From Leptospira sp. 96542 (lineage in GTDB: Bacteria; Spirochaetota; Leptospiria; Leptospirales; Leptospiraceae), in the NCBI GenBank assembly GCA_029310945.1, contig JARJFC010000023.1:1-64000 (forward strand): a stretch of DNA of 64,000 bases. Reading direction: 5' to 3'. Of the stretch, positions 26,135-35,516 are shown piece after piece. Position numbers and translations under genes: made by a program. Under the pieces are notes generated by a model that was not told the DNA's origin, ran no database searches, and saw only the letters and a program-made list of their open reading frames with translations. How positions within the stretch are numbered: the stretch's first letter is position 1; each line of letters opens with the position of its first letter.

Positions 26135-26477
26135 TTTTCATACTCATTTTCTTTTATCTTTCAGTTCAAATTCAATGAAATTGTATCAATCGGAAAAAAT
26201 ACACTGACTGAAACGAAAATATGGCTCAAACCAAGCAATGAACTAGCAAACACCACCTTCGAGAAAGGAATCCAAAAGGGTAGTCGTATTTCGATCAGGG
26301 TTGTCGACACTCCCTAAAATAGACTGCCTCGTATTATCGCAAAAATCCAACACCAATCAAGGCCATTCAGGGTTTTCATCCCGATCCCGGTAACTAGAAA
26401 GTCACTGTAGTTTTAAATCCTCGACGTAGCCAGAAAATCCCAAAACTTGGTAAAAAAATCTGAAAAAGGTACTCTGA
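26135..26477. other. 343-bp intergenic region
   Basis: Divergent region between the globin (minus) and the lyase gene (plus). I see no ORF, RNA or repeat. The downstream ATG has AAAAAGG 7 nt upstream. Confidence 0.6.
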
Positions 26478-27467
26478 ATGGCACTTACTCACCCACAATC
26501 TGCACTCTTTGTTGGCGAAAAACCTTTCCCTATCATTCCAGCTTGTGAACACTTCGCAGGTTCTGAAAAACTCATCACCAAAGCACTCGAATTACAAAAT
26601 AAACTCGGTGGACTTTTTGACATCACCATGGACTGCGAAGACGGGGCTCAAACAGGAAAAGAGAAAGAACATGCTGAGATGATTGTTCGTATTCAAAATT
26701 CAGAGCTAAACAAACACAAAATGAGCGGGGTTCGGATTCACGATTATACGAACGAGCATTGGCGCGGTGATGTAGATATCTTAGTTCCAGGCGCAGGGAA
26801 TGTCTTAGCCTATATAACAATTCCAAAACCGACAAAAGCAAGTCAGGTTAAAGAGCAAATCACTTACATTCAAGAGGCTTGTAAAAAGGCTGGAATCAAA
26901 AGAGAAATTCCAATCCACGTTTTGATCGAAACCCATGGGGCTTTGGCAGAGGTGTTTGAAATTGCTAGTTTACCTTGGTTACAGGTATTGGATTTTGGAT
27001 TAATGGATTTTATCTCTGGTCATCATGGAGCAATACCTGCTTCTTGCATGAAGTCACCTGGTCAATTTGATCATGAACTTCTAAGACGTGCGAAATCGAC
27101 AATGGTTGCGGCTGCGCTTATGAACGGAGTGATCCCTGCACACAATGTAACACTTGATCTTAAGAATATTTACCAAACATATGCGGATGCAAAACGGGCT
27201 CATGACGAATTTGGATTTCTTAGAATGTGGTCGATTTATCCTGCCCAAATCCAATCGATTTTGGATGCAATGGCTCCAAATTTCGCAGAAACCCAAACCG
27301 CTTGTGATATTTTGATCAAAGCTCAAGATGCGGAGTGGGGACCAATCCAACACGATGGGGACTTACATGACCGTGCTACTTATCGATACTTTTGGGAGTT
27401 GGTACAAAGAGCAAAACTCACAGGTCAAAAGTTGCCTGAGGAAGTGGAAAAGCGCTTTTTCTCATAA
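26478..27467 (+). CDS. HpcH/HpaI-family CoA ester lyase (malyl-/beta-methylmalyl-CoA lyase-like)
   Basis: A 329-residue TIM-barrel lyase of the CitE/Mcl type. FDITMDCEDGAQTGKE and VRIHDYTNEHWRGDVD hold the metal and substrate residues; IHVLIETHGALAEVFEIASL and VLDFGLMDFISGHHGAIP are further signatures. These enzymes reversibly cleave malyl- or methylmalyl-CoA to glyoxylate and an acyl-CoA, or close relatives of that reaction. The exact substrate cannot be told. It is a single gene with no CoA ligase or transferase beside it. Confidence 0.82.
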   Translation: MALTHPQSALFVGEKPFPIIPACEHFAGSEKLITKALELQNKLGGLFDITMDCEDGAQTGKEKEHAEMIVRIQNSELNKHKMSGVRIHDYTNEHWRGDVDILVPGAGNVLAYITIPKPTKASQVKEQITYIQEACKKAGIKREIPIHVLIETHGALAEVFEIASLPWLQVLDFGLMDFISGHHGAIPASCMKSPGQFDHELLRRAKSTMVAAALMNGVIPAHNVTLDLKNIYQTYADAKRAHDEFGFLRMWSIYPAQIQSILDAMAPNFAETQTACDILIKAQDAEWGPIQHDGDLHDRATYRYFWELVQRAKLTGQKLPEEVEKRFFS

Positions 27468-27848
27468 TTTCTCTTTGGCAATTAGTTATAAACCTAGGGA
27501 AGTTTGCAAACTACCTACCTGGTTGGGCTCCTGGGTTTATAAAGTAACACAGAATCTAAGTAAAGTGACTGCAAAAAGTAAGTCGCTTTACTTTTCCTAT
27601 CACTTTCAAAGAATACTTCGCTAATCCTAACTCACATATCTGCTAAAACCCACCTTTCCTTTCTGATAGCTTCTTGAAAGAAATTTCGTCAGATATTTTG
27701 CTGACTAACTCCGACGGAATCAGAAACTTACTTGCAATGTTCAGTTTTTAAGGGCATTTGCATAATTTATTTCTCACGTTGGAATTTTCGTTTTTGTTTG
27801 ATTTTCGATTTTAAAAAAAACTGCAATTTCAGGAAAAATTTCACGGCT
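27468..27848. other. 381-bp intergenic region with palindromic element
   Basis: It lies between the lyase gene and the porin gene. It holds the operator-like palindrome at 27574-27595, with an additional AAGTAAAGTGACT half-site-like sequence just before it (around 27558). No ORF or RNA gene is visible. Confidence 0.6.
27574..27595. promoter_or_regulatory. 22-bp palindromic operator candidate, copy 2
   Basis: AAAAGTAA-N6-TTACTTTT, perfect 8-bp arms and the same spacer length as the copy at 21957-21978. It lies about 250 bp upstream of the porin start. The shared sequence 5.6 kb apart is very unlikely by chance even in AT-rich DNA, given the six-base spacer also agrees except for its centre. 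Confidence 0.6.
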
Positions 27849-29627
27849 ATGAAAAATTCAATCAGTTACCTTTTACTTTTAGTGAACCTAGGCCTTAGCG
27901 CGCAAGATCCAACGACTGCTGGTTCGATCAATCCGCCTACGACCGAACCCCAAACAATTGCGACACAACCAGAGGAAAAGAAAGGATATGTAAGTCCAGA
28001 AAAAGGGAATCTAGGTTCGGAATACCTCAAAAGTTTACAAATCACATCTAGACAAAAGAAAGCGATTGGAGCAGATAAGGATACTTGGTTTGCAGATCGT
28101 TATAAGGTTGGCTTTGGTATCCGACCCAAGGGGGATTCTATCCATAATTTTGATTTTGATAAATCGACAGCCGACAATCGGAACAACATAGTCAACCAAA
28201 CGCAATTTTACATTATAGGTGATCTGACTGAGAATATCCTGTTTAAAATTGCTTTCCAGGACGTTCGACTTTGGGGTGGCGAGGTCATTGGGGGTGGTGC
28301 TTCCGACCAACGGTATGGAGTGATCACAAACGCTGGGGCAACCTACGATACAACAAGGCAAAGGGTAGTGCCAGTGAATAATTACACTGGCTTACGCGAG
28401 GCTTTTTTTGACTTAAAGACTTCCAATGGAATTCTGCGTCTTCGAACAGGACGGCAAATTTTGGATTTCGGAGACGGACGAATTCTCGGATCCCGAAATG
28501 ACAGTTTAAACGGAAATTCATTTGATGCAGTTCGACTAACAACGAAATATAATCAGCACACATTGGATATTTTCGGTTCGGTTTTAAGTGCCGAGAACAA
28601 TTCGAATAGTTTGGTTGCAAACAATGCAACTAGATTTGGGGGTGCCGGCGACGCAGGGTATTTAGGAGCGCATTATACTTGGAAAGCATTTGATTGGATC
28701 TTAGTTGACTTATACAACTTTAGTTTATTAAAACAAAAATTAAAAGTTAGCAATCCCCCCCCTTACGCATCAGAACAATTATATCGAGGAGCCGATCAAC
28801 TTAATACAACTGGTTTCCGAATTACGAATAGAACAAAAAACAACGGTTTACCTGAAGGATATAAAATAGATTGGATGATTGAAGCAGCATGGCAATCGGG
28901 TTTTAATGGAGAAAGACGTTCACCTGACTGGATCAATCAAGATGGAAACCTTCAAACGAATCAAAAAACAGGAGAACTTTCACCATTTTCGAAGCCAGTG
29001 AAATATAAAGCAAACATCATTGGTGCACAACTGGGATACTCACCAAACAAAGAATGGCGAATTGGCATCCAGTACATCCAAGCTTCTGGCGATCCCAATA
29101 GAAACGATACTAGCGTTGCAACTTATAATCCTCTCTTCGCAACAAGAAGGATGGCTGGTCACCCACTTCCATTTTCAGGCAACGGGAATTCTGGTGCCGT
29201 ATTTTGGCAAAACGTCAAAGACTATTCAATTAATATTAAATACGAAAATGCGAAGTATGGAACATTTATACTCAATCCACATTGGTATTATAAAGTAAAA
29301 TTACAAGATGGCTATTATGATAATAATAACTATGTTAGGGAAAGTACAGCCACTGGAGAAACAGCTTCCACTGAAGATTATTATAACAAAGAAGCTAATA
29401 ACGGACTCAGACCGAGATTAGGTAACCATGTTGCTACCGAAATCAATTTCATCTATGTGGTAACACCTTTCGACAACGTATCATTTTGGTTTGGAGCTTC
29501 TCATTTAACAGCAGGAGATGCTATCAGAAATCAAAAAAACAACCCATTAGAAACAGATCCTTTCCATAGATACGACTTAAAGCCTAACGCAAGTTATTTC
29601 ACATTACAATCAGTATTTGCCATATAA
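27849..29627 (+). CDS. outer-membrane beta-barrel, alginate-export/porin-like
   Basis: I start at the ATG at 27849, which gives a signal peptide (MKNSISYLLLLVNLGLSAQ). The long upstream extension from 27732 has no ribosome binding site. The rest (592 residues) is a beta-rich barrel with alternating aromatic strands, e.g. NQTQFYIIGDLTENILFKIA and LRTGRQILDFGDGRILGSR, as in the alginate-export (AlgE-like) family. It ends in an aromatic-rich C-terminus (YFTLQSVFAI) typical of barrels. The substrate is unknown. Confidence 0.8.
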   Translation: MKNSISYLLLLVNLGLSAQDPTTAGSINPPTTEPQTIATQPEEKKGYVSPEKGNLGSEYLKSLQITSRQKKAIGADKDTWFADRYKVGFGIRPKGDSIHNFDFDKSTADNRNNIVNQTQFYIIGDLTENILFKIAFQDVRLWGGEVIGGGASDQRYGVITNAGATYDTTRQRVVPVNNYTGLREAFFDLKTSNGILRLRTGRQILDFGDGRILGSRNDSLNGNSFDAVRLTTKYNQHTLDIFGSVLSAENNSNSLVANNATRFGGAGDAGYLGAHYTWKAFDWILVDLYNFSLLKQKLKVSNPPPYASEQLYRGADQLNTTGFRITNRTKNNGLPEGYKIDWMIEAAWQSGFNGERRSPDWINQDGNLQTNQKTGELSPFSKPVKYKANIIGAQLGYSPNKEWRIGIQYIQASGDPNRNDTSVATYNPLFATRRMAGHPLPFSGNGNSGAVFWQNVKDYSINIKYENAKYGTFILNPHWYYKVKLQDGYYDNNNYVRESTATGETASTEDYYNKEANNGLRPRLGNHVATEINFIYVVTPFDNVSFWFGASHLTAGDAIRNQKNNPLETDPFHRYDLKPNASYFTLQSVFAI

Positions 29628-29671
29628 ACGGTAAGCTTCAACATGCAGCTAAAATACGCTAACGTTTATTA

Positions 29672-31771
29672 TTATAAACGAAATTTGTTTACTTGCGCAC
29701 CTAATACTTCCGCTTGGTCAGCGATTTCGGAAGATACCTGAGTCAGATTATCTGCACCGGAAGCTACATCTTGGGTTCCATTAGAAATACTGATGATGGT
29801 TTTCGAAATTTCCTCCGTTGCCCGTTTTTGCTCATAAACAGCATCTTCAATTTGCATATTTAAATTTGTAAGTTGCGATGCATTGTTTGCAATGTCCTGA
29901 GCATTATTTTCCTGCAAGTTTACTGATTCAAGAACCTTCGTTGCAGACTCTTGGAATTCCTGAACCCTCAAATTTAACATCTCCAAAACACGAGAAGCAT
30001 CTGTCACTTTTTGATTTCCATTTTGTACTGCTGAGTTTGTAGAAACAACCAACTCTCCAATTTCCTTTACAGATGCACCAGTTTGTTGAGCTAACTTTCC
30101 GATCTCTTCTGCAACAACCGCAAAACCACGCCCAGCTTCCCCTGCCCTCGCTGCCTCAATAGCTGCATTTAACGCAAGTAAGTTTGTCTTCTCTGAAATT
30201 TCAGTAATGATATCTAACACCTCGCTGATTCTTTCAGCTTTATCTCTTATATCTTCCATTGCTAGAGTAGACTCGGTCATGGATGTTTGACCAGTAATCG
30301 CTTGTTCTTTGGATTCCAACGCTAATTTTGCAAGATTTTGCATCTCTTTGTTGATACTTTGTATCTCAGTCCGAAGAACCGTGACAGATGAATCTATTCT
30401 TTTCATCTTCCCAACCGCTTCTTCCATTGATCTGCCTACATTCTCTGCGGAAGCGGTTAATTCTTCAACCGCAGCGGAAGACTCCTCGGCGGCGGATGCC
30501 TGCGACTGCGCAACGTCCGAAAAATTGCCAGACGTTGTGGCCATAAACTGAGACTGCGTCCCTAGTTTATTCACTGTTTGCTGAATACCACTGATGATAG
30601 ACACCAAACTTGTCTTCATGCTATCCATTGAGGTTAATAGTTCACCAATTTCATCCTTTTTATAGTAAGGATTTGTTACATTTAGATTTCCATCTGCAAT
30701 GGAACTTGAAAATTGTATCGCTGTCTTAAGACCACGACTAACAAAGCGTTCAAAGATAGTGTTTAAGGCTAAAAGAACCAAAATTAAAATGATTATCGAG
30801 ATAACAGCAGATTCAATGATGATTTTACTTATGCTATCGAAATAAACCGAATCAGGAATGCTAACTTGTAAGACCCAAAATTTAGCGTCCTTACCAATAT
30901 GAAACGGAAAATAATAATGAGTATGCCCCTCATGATGATAAGTAAATCGTTTTCCTTCCTGACTTAACTTTAAATAGTTCGCCAATTCATCAGGATCAGT
31001 AATCTTATTACCTAATTTTGATTTATCTTGCCCATACATAGCATAGCGACCATCAGGTGATATAAATGCAATAAAGCCTTGTCCGCGAAAAGGTTTTTTA
31101 TCTCCAATTTTCTGCTGCAAATGGGTGATATCCAAATCAATACCAGCGGCTCCCATAAATTTTCCTGGAAGACTGATGGGAGCAACCAAAGAAATCATAC
31201 TTATTGTTTTGTTACCTGCAATATAATCATAAGGCCCAAAAACGCCCATACGATCTGTTTGTTTTATTTTTAAATAATAATCGCCAGCACCATCAACCTT
31301 ATCATAATCCTTCAGTGGTTCCAAACGAATGTCTTTGGGTCCACCCTCCCCTTGGTGCAAATAGGAAACGAACCTGCCAGACGCATCATGACCTGGTGTA
31401 TTTCGAAATAAATTATCCGAACCATCATACGCATTTGGTTCATAACAAACCCAAATTCCAAAATAGTCAGCATTCCGCTTGAGAATCTCTCGAAATGTTG
31501 CGACCACTTGTGAACGAGGGGGAGACGCATAGATCAAAGGGAATCGTGCGCCACGAATGACGCCCATAATTGTATTGAGGTTCTCCATAATTTCGAAGGA
31601 CCAACGTTCCGCTGTTACATCTGCACTTTGTTGAATTTCATTATGCAAATTTGTGTATGTCGTGTATGTTTGTAAGGTAGTAAGAACCAAAAACCCGGTA
31701 AAAAGAATGCCTGTTATGGAAATGGTTATTTTCGCCCTGATACTCATGAGAAGTGATAGTAAGATGCACAT
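29672..31771 (-). CDS. methyl-accepting chemotaxis protein with dCache sensor domain
   Basis: Membrane receptor: an N-terminal helix (~10-32), a periplasmic dCache-type domain (~35-300) with [14 protein letters not shown] and [18 protein letters not shown], a second helix (~310-335), a HAMP linker, then a long cytoplasmic coiled coil. The signalling tip is intact ([20 protein letters not shown] followed by [11 protein letters not shown]). The ligand is probably a small molecule such as an amino acid or organic acid. An in-frame ATG at 31747 would remove eight residues. Neither start has a strong ribosome binding site. Confidence 0.93.
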   Translation of the reverse strand: MCILLSLLMSIRAKITISITGILFTGFLVLTTLQTYTTYTNLHNEIQQSADVTAERWSFEIMENLNTIMGVIRGARFPLIYASPPRSQVVATFREILKRNADYFGIWVCYEPNAYDGSDNLFRNTPGHDASGRFVSYLHQGEGGPKDIRLEPLKDYDKVDGAGDYYLKIKQTDRMGVFGPYDYIAGNKTISMISLVAPISLPGKFMGAAGIDLDITHLQQKIGDKKPFRGQGFIAFISPDGRYAMYGQDKSKLGNKITDPDELANYLKLSQEGKRFTYHHEGHTHYYFPFHIGKDAKFWVLQVSIPDSVYFDSISKIIIESAVISIIILILVLLALNTIFERFVSRGLKTAIQFSSSIADGNLNVTNPYYKKDEIGELLTSMDSMKTSLVSIISGIQQTVNKLGTQSQFMATTSGNFSDVAQSQASAAEESSAAVEELTASAENVGRSMEEAVGKMKRIDSSVTVLRTEIQSINKEMQNLAKLALESKEQAITGQTSMTESTLAMEDIRDKAERISEVLDIITEISEKTNLLALNAAIEAARAGEAGRGFAVVAEEIGKLAQQTGASVKEIGELVVSTNSAVQNGNQKVTDASRVLEMLNLRVQEFQESATKVLESVNLQENNAQDIANNASQLTNLNMQIEDAVYEQKRATEEISKTIISISNGTQDVASGADNLTQVSSEIADQAEVLGAQVNKFRL

Positions 31772-32273
31772 CCAATTTGTAAAGACCTTCTCTACAAATC
31801 TCAGATTAAATTTCGCATTTGAATCAAATTCGATAACGAAATAAATTATTGCTTGATCGATTTCTTCGTAAGATTTTTATATTTTTATTCGTCGAAACCA
31901 GATCCTTATTGTAACAAGGATTTGTGGAAAAATCGGAGTTGCAGCAACTTGTTTTTTTAAAAAAAGACATAAGTATCTAACTTCTTATGTCGGATGGTAA
32001 AGAACCTATTCGCTTCTAAATTTCCTTCTTTCCTTGCTAGTCTCTAATTCTTTGAATGTTTTTATATTCCATAAACACTATGTCCGAAAAATTCATCCTG
32101 AGTATGTACAAAGAAAATTTAGCTAACAGCAAGATAATGATCGAGTAATTTTTCCATAAAAAATATTATAAATAGTGCACTTGTTATGCCAACTTCCTTC
32201 GGAAAATTTGGCTGTACAAAGTGTTCGGATAATCAATGCAGGAAAATACTAATAATTCGAATGCAAACAATTT
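31772..32273. other. 502-bp intergenic region
   Basis: It separates two minus-strand genes (ClC and MCP). It contains the terminator at 31959-31991 and otherwise only AT-rich sequence without a supported ORF. The MCP promoter must lie in its left part, but I see no convincing motif. Confidence 0.6.
31959..31991 (-). terminator. rho-independent terminator on the minus strand
   Basis: Read on the minus strand, GACATAAG and CTTATGTC pair perfectly around a 10-nt loop and are followed at once by seven T. It lies about 280 bp beyond the ClC stop codon and would end that transcript before the MCP gene. Confidence 0.75.
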
Positions 32274-33524
32274 TCAAAAAATCTCAGAAATCCTCTTACC
32301 TTTTTCTCCTTTTTTGTGATTCGATTTTGGACTACCAATAATTTGCGAAGTATAAATGCTCCTGTGCCCCGAAACAAAATACGATATAGCACATGCAATT
32401 GCAAAATACGTTGTAATCTGCCCACCAAATAACTCAATACCCATCAGTGTGCAGGCAATTGGAGTGTTTGTTGCTCCAGCAAAAACGGAAACAAAGCCAA
32501 TGGCAGCAAAGAACTCTAAAGGAAAATCAAACATTATACCAAAACTACTACCTAAACTTGCACCGATAAAAAATAAAGGGGTTACTTCCCCGCCTTTAAA
32601 CCCTGAACCTATCGTAATCGCAGTAACAATTAATTTAATCAAAAATGTTTCTGGTGATTGGATGGATTGGAAAGACTGTATGATTGTTGGGACACCCAAA
32701 CCCAAATATTTTTCGCTAAGCCCAACGACAAACAAGAATACGATTGCAACTCCTCCTACGAAAGGTCTCAGGATGGGATTCGGAATCAAACGTTTACTAT
32801 AATCAGAAACCCAGTGTGTTATTTTTGAAAAACACATTGCAACCAATCCAGAAATAAAACCAAGCAAAATAACTGAAAATATGAGAATAGCAGAAAATTC
32901 TAAATTTTGAATTTGCGGAAATTGAGTGTGTTTAATTTTCCACAACAAACAAACCTGGTCGGCAATGATCGCCGTGAACATTGCTGGCAGCAAGGCTTCC
33001 AATCGAATTCTTCCCACGACAACCACTTCCAAAGCAAATACACAACCAGCAACAGGGGTGCCAAATACAGATGCAAATCCGCCACTGATTCCAAGGAGAA
33101 TGAGTATCCTTCTATCATCAGTGTTTAACTTCCAAAACTGACTGAATTGGTCGGCGAGTGCTCCACCCATCTGGACCGCCGTTCCTTCCCTGCCCGCAGA
33201 TCCGCCAAAAAGATGTGTGAGTATAGTTCCGATAAAAACCAGAGGAGCCATCCGCATTGGGATGGTTTGTTTCGGATCCTGGATTTCTTCTAAAAGTTGG
33301 TTATTGCCCTTTGATACCGATTGACCAAATTTTTCGTAGAACAGGCCAACGATTAGTCCGGCCAAAGGAAGGAAATATACCAAAACGAGATTTTCCATCC
33401 GTAATTTGGTCACGAAATCAAGTGAATGTAAAAATATAGCAGAGGTGGTACCGGTAAGGAAACCAACGATCAAAGTCGCCCCAATCCAAAAGGTAAGTCG
33501 CTTTCCTTTTTCAAACAATTGCAA
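32274..33524 (-). CDS. ClC family chloride channel/antiporter
   Basis: A 416-residue membrane protein with about ten hydrophobic helices. It has the ClC motif GGSAGREGTAVQMGG, whose Glu is the proton/gating glutamate, and the later GSGFKGGEVTPLFFIGASLG (GxFxP-like region) and ATNTPIACTLMGIELFGG. Keeping the gating glutamate suggests an H+/anion antiporter rather than a pure channel. No C-terminal CBS domains. It stands alone, with its terminator 280 bp downstream. Confidence 0.9.
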   Translation of the reverse strand: MQLFEKGKRLTFWIGATLIVGFLTGTTSAIFLHSLDFVTKLRMENLVLVYFLPLAGLIVGLFYEKFGQSVSKGNNQLLEEIQDPKQTIPMRMAPLVFIGTILTHLFGGSAGREGTAVQMGGALADQFSQFWKLNTDDRRILILLGISGGFASVFGTPVAGCVFALEVVVVGRIRLEALLPAMFTAIIADQVCLLWKIKHTQFPQIQNLEFSAILIFSVILLGFISGLVAMCFSKITHWVSDYSKRLIPNPILRPFVGGVAIVFLFVVGLSEKYLGLGVPTIIQSFQSIQSPETFLIKLIVTAITIGSGFKGGEVTPLFFIGASLGSSFGIMFDFPLEFFAAIGFVSVFAGATNTPIACTLMGIELFGGQITTYFAIACAISYFVSGHRSIYTSQIIGSPKSNHKKGEKGKRISEIF

Positions 33525-33624
33525 AGTAAAATCTCCATAATTAGTGTTTACAAAGACAGAATTTCTAGCTAGAAGATTTTATTTTTGGCTTGAACCCAAG
33601 GCATTTATTGCAAATAAATAAAAC

Positions 33625-34341
33625 ATGTTACGTTTTCTCCTGGCTTTCTTTTTCCTTTTAGTGCAGACTTCCGTTTTTGCAGAGGATCTGGGAATTGTAA
33701 GCTTTGTCCAAGGCGAGAATCTAGTATCTGGGCCAAGGTTTCCTAAGAAACCAGAACTTCTAAAATTGGGGAGTGTTCTCAAAAGAGGGGATACCGTCAT
33801 CTCTAAAGATGGTGTGTGTGAAATTCAATTGGCTACGCAAGCAACAGTACGAACGGAAAAGTTTTCGGAAATTTTACTCTCAGAAATCTTAGAACCTAAG
33901 ACAAACACTTCTACCTTACGCATTATGAGCGGTAAACTATTTGTACAAGCTCATAAACAGAAAGACAATTCAAACCAACTAAAAATCATCACACCAAGTT
34001 ACGTGGCTGGAGTTCGCGGAACCGAGTTTTTCGTTACAACCACATCAGAGTCCGAAGGTGATAATACTCTTGCGGAAGGAGTTTTTGTAAATGAAGGAAT
34101 CGTTTCAGTACATTCCAATGGTGCGCCTGAAACTTCTGGATCTTTAGTAAAATCAAACGAAGAAATTATAGTTTTCGGCACGGATTTGAAAAAACAGATA
34201 TTGAATGAATTTGCCAAAGAGAAAATGAAAATCTTCAAAGATTTCAAAAAAATCAAAGAAGAAAATTATGTACGAATCAAAGAACAGATAGAAAAGAATG
34301 AACAGTTGATGGAAGAAATAAAAGGAAGGCTGGAAGAATAA
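33625..34341 (+). CDS. exported FecR-domain protein
   Basis: Signal peptide MLRFLLAFFFLLVQTSVFA, then a FecR-like domain: LKRGDTVISKDGVCEIQL, TSTLRIMSGKLFVQA and LKIITPSYVAGVRGTEFFV. The last 50 residues are a charged helix, possibly a coiled coil. It is not linked here to a TonB receptor or sigma factor; in Leptospira FecR proteins often stand beside DUF4384 genes, as here. The next gene starts 3 bp after the stop, so they form one operon. Confidence 0.86.
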   Translation: MLRFLLAFFFLLVQTSVFAEDLGIVSFVQGENLVSGPRFPKKPELLKLGSVLKRGDTVISKDGVCEIQLATQATVRTEKFSEILLSEILEPKTNTSTLRIMSGKLFVQAHKQKDNSNQLKIITPSYVAGVRGTEFFVTTTSESEGDNTLAEGVFVNEGIVSVHSNGAPETSGSLVKSNEEIIVFGTDLKKQILNEFAKEKMKIFKDFKKIKEENYVRIKEQIEKNEQLMEEIKGRLEE

Positions 34342-34344
34342 AAG

Positions 34345-35253
34345 ATGAAACGATTTATTTATTTTTTTCTATTTTTAAGTTTAACATTATTTTCTAATGA
34401 TAAGAAGGAGAATCCACCTTTATTCATCATTGCCGTTGAATCAACAAATCTATCAGAAGAAAGTTTGGCTTTGAGAGATCATATTCGAAGTCAACTAAAA
34501 AATACCGCAAGGGGAAAGTTATCGCTTCCAATTCTTGGCGTTGCGGAAGAGAGATGGGACTTTGATAGTAATGGTAATGCTTCCTTAGAAACTTCAAAGT
34601 TATTAGGTGATCTGAATCACATCCAGAAAATAGTTTTGGTTTCATCTGGAGATGGTGACTCTGTCATTACCTTCATTGATGTGCTTAGTAAAAAACTCGA
34701 ATATAAGAATGTTCTACCTGAGAGTCTTACAAAAACTTTAGTTGTGGATTTTTTGAGTTTCCTAGATAAGAAAAACATTTATCTTGCGTTAACCGATTCT
34801 AAAAATACTCAAACAGGAACTCTGATCTTTAACTCAATCAAATCCAAATATATTGCTGGTGAACCAATTCATTTTGAAATTGAATCAGTTGAAGATAACT
34901 ATGTTTATGTTGTATTGATTCCAGAGAACGCAAAAGAAGAACCAGTGTTATTATTTCCCAACCCATTGCAGAGCAATAATTTTATGAAAAAAGGTAATAA
35001 AATTACGATTCCTGATAAACGAATTACTTTAAAGGCCTCCTCAGTTTCTTCAAAAGATAAAATTCGCGCCTTTGCTTCAAGAGAGGAATGGAAAGAAATC
35101 CAACTACGGGGCAAAAACAATGAATCGTTCTACAAACTATTACCTCCAGCCATCACAGGAACAAAATCCAGAAGTTTGACATTTAGTTCCATTACAGAAA
35201 TCATTGGTCAAACTCCTATGACGGAATGGGAATTTCAGATTTCAACTCAATGA
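34345..35253 (+). CDS. exported DUF4384-domain protein
   Basis: Signal peptide MKRFIYFFLFLSLTLFS. Residues 25-130 resemble a TolB-N/CsgG-like nucleotide-free fold by pattern. Residues 160-250 match DUF4384 (KSKYIAGEPIHFEIESVEDN, YVYVVLIPENAKEEPVLLFP). The function is unknown; the family is common beside FecR proteins and Ser/Thr kinases. It is in an operon with the FecR gene upstream. Confidence 0.8.
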   Translation: MKRFIYFFLFLSLTLFSNDKKENPPLFIIAVESTNLSEESLALRDHIRSQLKNTARGKLSLPILGVAEERWDFDSNGNASLETSKLLGDLNHIQKIVLVSSGDGDSVITFIDVLSKKLEYKNVLPESLTKTLVVDFLSFLDKKNIYLALTDSKNTQTGTLIFNSIKSKYIAGEPIHFEIESVEDNYVYVVLIPENAKEEPVLLFPNPLQSNNFMKKGNKITIPDKRITLKASSVSSKDKIRAFASREEWKEIQLRGKNNESFYKLLPPAITGTKSRSLTFSSITEIIGQTPMTEWEFQISTQ

Positions 35254-35290
35254 TGTTTAGGCATAATTTTTAAACAAATCCTTGCAAATA

Positions 35291-35327
35291 AAAACCTTCT
35301 CTGTTGTTGTTTTAAGCGAGGGTTTTT
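35291..35327 (+). promoter_or_regulatory. hairpin covering the ribosome binding site of the small lipoprotein gene
   Basis: AAAACCTTC (35291-35299) pairs with GAGGGTTTT (35318-35326), nine base pairs with one G-T. The arm holds GAGGG, the ribosome binding site of the ATG at 35328. It could act as an RNA thermometer or simply as a weak terminator for the FecR-DUF4384 operon. The T run after it is only five bases. Confidence 0.4.
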
Positions 35328-35513
35328 ATGAAAATATTTACGATAACTCTTTTATTCTTCATTTCTTGTTCTCTATTAAAAAAAGAAGAAAATAAAAATG
35401 ATGATATTTTAAGTATTCTATTTCTTTCAATTGCAGCGCAGACAGCAGCAGCTGGATGTGGAGGACCAAAATCTGGTTTCACAATTTGTATTCCTAAAGC
35501 AATTGCGGAGTAA
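35328..35513 (+). CDS. small lipoprotein
   Basis: 61 residues. Signal peptide MKIFTITLLFFISC, lipobox-like FISC with the lipidated Cys at 14. GAGGG lies 5 nt before the ATG. The mature part is short, with a hydrophobic stretch (ILSILFLSIAAQTAAAG) and two later Cys (CGG, CIP) that could form a disulfide. No family recognised. The next gene starts 3 bp beyond the stop. Confidence 0.65.
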   Translation: MKIFTITLLFFISCSLLKKEENKNDDILSILFLSIAAQTAAAGCGGPKSGFTICIPKAIAE

Positions 35514-35516
35514 TAT

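Noticed and set aside
27732..27848. Longer N-terminus of the porin gene
   Set aside because: The extension has no ribosome binding site, and the signal peptide begins at the ATG at 27849.
32249..32437. 62-residue minus-strand frame at the end of the ClC gene
   Set aside because: It overlaps the conserved ClC C-terminus in another frame and has no start signal.
32356..32802. 148-residue plus-strand frame inside the ClC gene
   Set aside because: Antisense shadow of a GC-biased membrane gene with no start signal or domain.
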